Source: Hydrogenophaga sp.
GTDB lineage: Bacteria; Pseudomonadota; Gammaproteobacteria; Burkholderiales; Burkholderiaceae_C
DNA: 28,020 nt
Assembly (NCBI GenBank): GCA_025458415.1
Contig: JALOSN010000057.1
Location: 1-28,020 of the forward strand
Direction: 5' to 3'
Part shown: positions 25,952-28,020 of the stretch, in pieces
How the letters are laid out: the number at the start of each line of letters is the position of its first letter
Position numbering within the stretch: the stretch's first letter is position 1
The notes under the pieces: model-generated
Seen by the model: only the letters and a program-made list of their open reading frames with translations
Told to the model about the DNA's origin: nothing
The model's database searches: none
Program-made: the position numbers and the translations under genes

Positions 25952-26052
25952 GGCTCGATTGTCGGGGATGCCACAATGGTGGATGGAACCCGGCGCTGAT
26001 CCCGTGTCTCTGACCCGGAAAACCGGTTCCGGTGCCTCGTCCTGACTGCCTG

Positions 26053-27301
26053 ATGCGAACCCCCTACGAACTCATCCTGGGCTGGCGCTACACCCGCGCT
26101 GGCCGTGCCACCCGGCGCAATGGCTTCATCTCCTTCATTTCGGGGGTGTCCATGCTGGGCATCGCCCTGGGTGTGGCCGCGCTCATCATCGTGCTGTCGG
26201 TGATGAATGGTTTTCAGAAGGAGGTGCGCGACCGTATGCTGGGCGTGCTCTCGCACATCGAGATCTACGAGCCGGCGGGTGAGGCCATCCCCGACCTGTC
26301 GCGCGTGCTGTCCACCGTCCAGGCCCACCCCGAGGTGCTCGGCGCGGCACCCTTTGTCGGGGCCCAGGCGCTGATCGCCCGAGGCGAGGACATGAAGGGC
26401 ACGCTGGTGCGGGGTATCGACCCCGCGCTGGAGCCGGGGGTGACCGACCTGGCGGCCGATATGGCCGATACCGTGCTGCCTCGCCTGCAGCCGGGGGCCT
26501 TCGGCGTGGTGCTGGGCGGCGAGCTGGCGCGCAACCTGGGCGTCATCACGGGCGACACCGTGACGCTGATTGCCCCCAGCGGCCAGGTCACGCCCGCTGG
26601 CGTGGTGCCCCGCATCCGCCAGCTGTCGGTGGTGGGCATTTTCGATTCCGGCCACTACGAGTACGACTCGGCGCTGGCGCTGATGCATGTGGACGATGCA
26701 GCCCGCATTTTCCGGGTCGAGGGACCGACAGGGGTCCGGCTGAAGATCCGTGACCTGCACGCCGCGCGCGAGGTGTCGTTCGACATCGCCGGCCGGCTGG
26801 ACCCGGGTCTGCTGGTGCGCGACTGGACGCGCCAGAACCGGACCTGGTTCGCCGCCGTCCAGCTCGAAAAGCGCATGATGTTCATCATCCTCACCCTCAT
26901 CGTGGCGGTGGCGGCCTTCAACCTGGTTTCGACCCTGGTGATGACCGTCACCGACAAGCGCGCCGATATCGCCATCCTGCGCACCCTGGGCGCCAGCCCG
27001 GGCAGCATCATGGCCGTGTTCATGGTGCAAGGTGCGATGGTCGGCATCATCGGTACCGGTGCGGGCTTGCTGCTGGGCCTGGGTGTGGCCTTCAACATCG
27101 ACACCATCGTGCCGGCCCTGGAGCAGGCGTTGGGCGCCAGTTTCCTGCCGCAGGACATCTACCTGATCAACCGCATGCCCAGCGATCCCCAGCGCAGTGA
27201 CATCCTGCCGATTGCGCTGATCTCGCTGGCCTTGTCGTTTGTGGCCACCATTTACCCGAGCTGGCGCGCCAGCCGAGTCAATCCTGCTGAGGCGCTCAGG
27301 T

Positions 27302-27309
<8 letters not shown>
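26053..27309 (+). CDS. lolC: Lipoprotein-releasing system permease LolC/E
   Basis: A 418-residue inner-membrane permease of the MacB/LolCE type, which with LolD extracts outer-membrane lipoproteins and hands them to LolA. The N-terminal YELILGWRYTRAG motif and first helix (FISFISGVSMLGIALGVAAL) are typical, followed by a large periplasmic domain (about 50-260) and three helices near the C-terminus, with DKRADIAILRTLGASPGSIM as the coupling region and the ending WRASRVNPAEALRYE. The ATG at 26053 fits the family start. It overlaps lolD by 8 bp. With a single permease gene, a LolF-like homodimeric system, or LolC/E encoded apart, are both possible. Confidence 0.93.
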
Positions 27310-27976
<667 letters not shown>

Positions 27977-28020
27977 GTCCCCGATCGGTCAGGGCCGGGT
28001 GCGCACGAAGCGCAGGGGCG

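Overview
The window is high-GC, densely packed DNA of a betaproteobacterium, most likely Burkholderiales (Comamonadaceae, or the Ideonella/Rhizobacter/Sphaerotilus side). This rests on the gene set (AlgZ/AlgR-like pair next to argH, LolCD, RecJ beside a phosphoglycerate-mutase-like protein, a short YjfB-like motility peptide, a PETase-type hydrolase) and on protein style. No IS element, prophage, CRISPR, tRNA or rRNA is visible.

Layout. 1-735: 5' part of dinB (runs off the left edge). 804-1526: SIMPL-domain envelope protein. 1523-5537 (minus): a three-gene, translationally coupled operon of a CruF-type carotenoid protein, an MpaB/rubber-oxygenase-like protein and a 7TMR-DISM receptor with a degenerate GGDEF domain. 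5720-6241: membrane-anchored RskA C-terminal protein. 6392-7396: broken BLUF blue-light receptor gene with two exact tandem duplications. 7415-10216: lldD and a two-domain kinase/ATPase. 10260-12828: broken acyl-CoA ligase, GNAT acetyltransferase, and a small Cys-motif protein with an in-frame stop. 12851-13457: HigB/HigA-type toxin-antitoxin pair with its own promoter and operator. 13521-13747: sigma-28-type promoter, mini motility peptide, hairpin. 13779-15391: lipoprotein and HExxH metallopeptidase. 15497-15887: broken bacteriohemerythrin.

16141-18740 is the most interesting part: a secreted PETase/cutinase-family polyester hydrolase with intact catalytic triad, followed 12 nt later by a lipase-foldase-like protein and then an AraC-type regulator. 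18769-21304 holds broken HDOD and argH genes; 21424-23256 an intact LytS/AlgZ-AlgR two-component pair; 23380-25951 a broken recJ and its coupled upstream gene; 26053-27976 intact lolC and lolD.

A striking window-wide pattern: at least six conserved genes (acyl-CoA ligase, hemerythrin, HDOD, argH, recJ, mutase-like) each carry one short internal deletion that also shifts the frame, while both flanks stay perfectly conserved. BLUF instead carries frame-shifting tandem duplications. Because housekeeping genes such as argH and recJ are hit, assembly or sequencing error must be considered alongside true gene decay.
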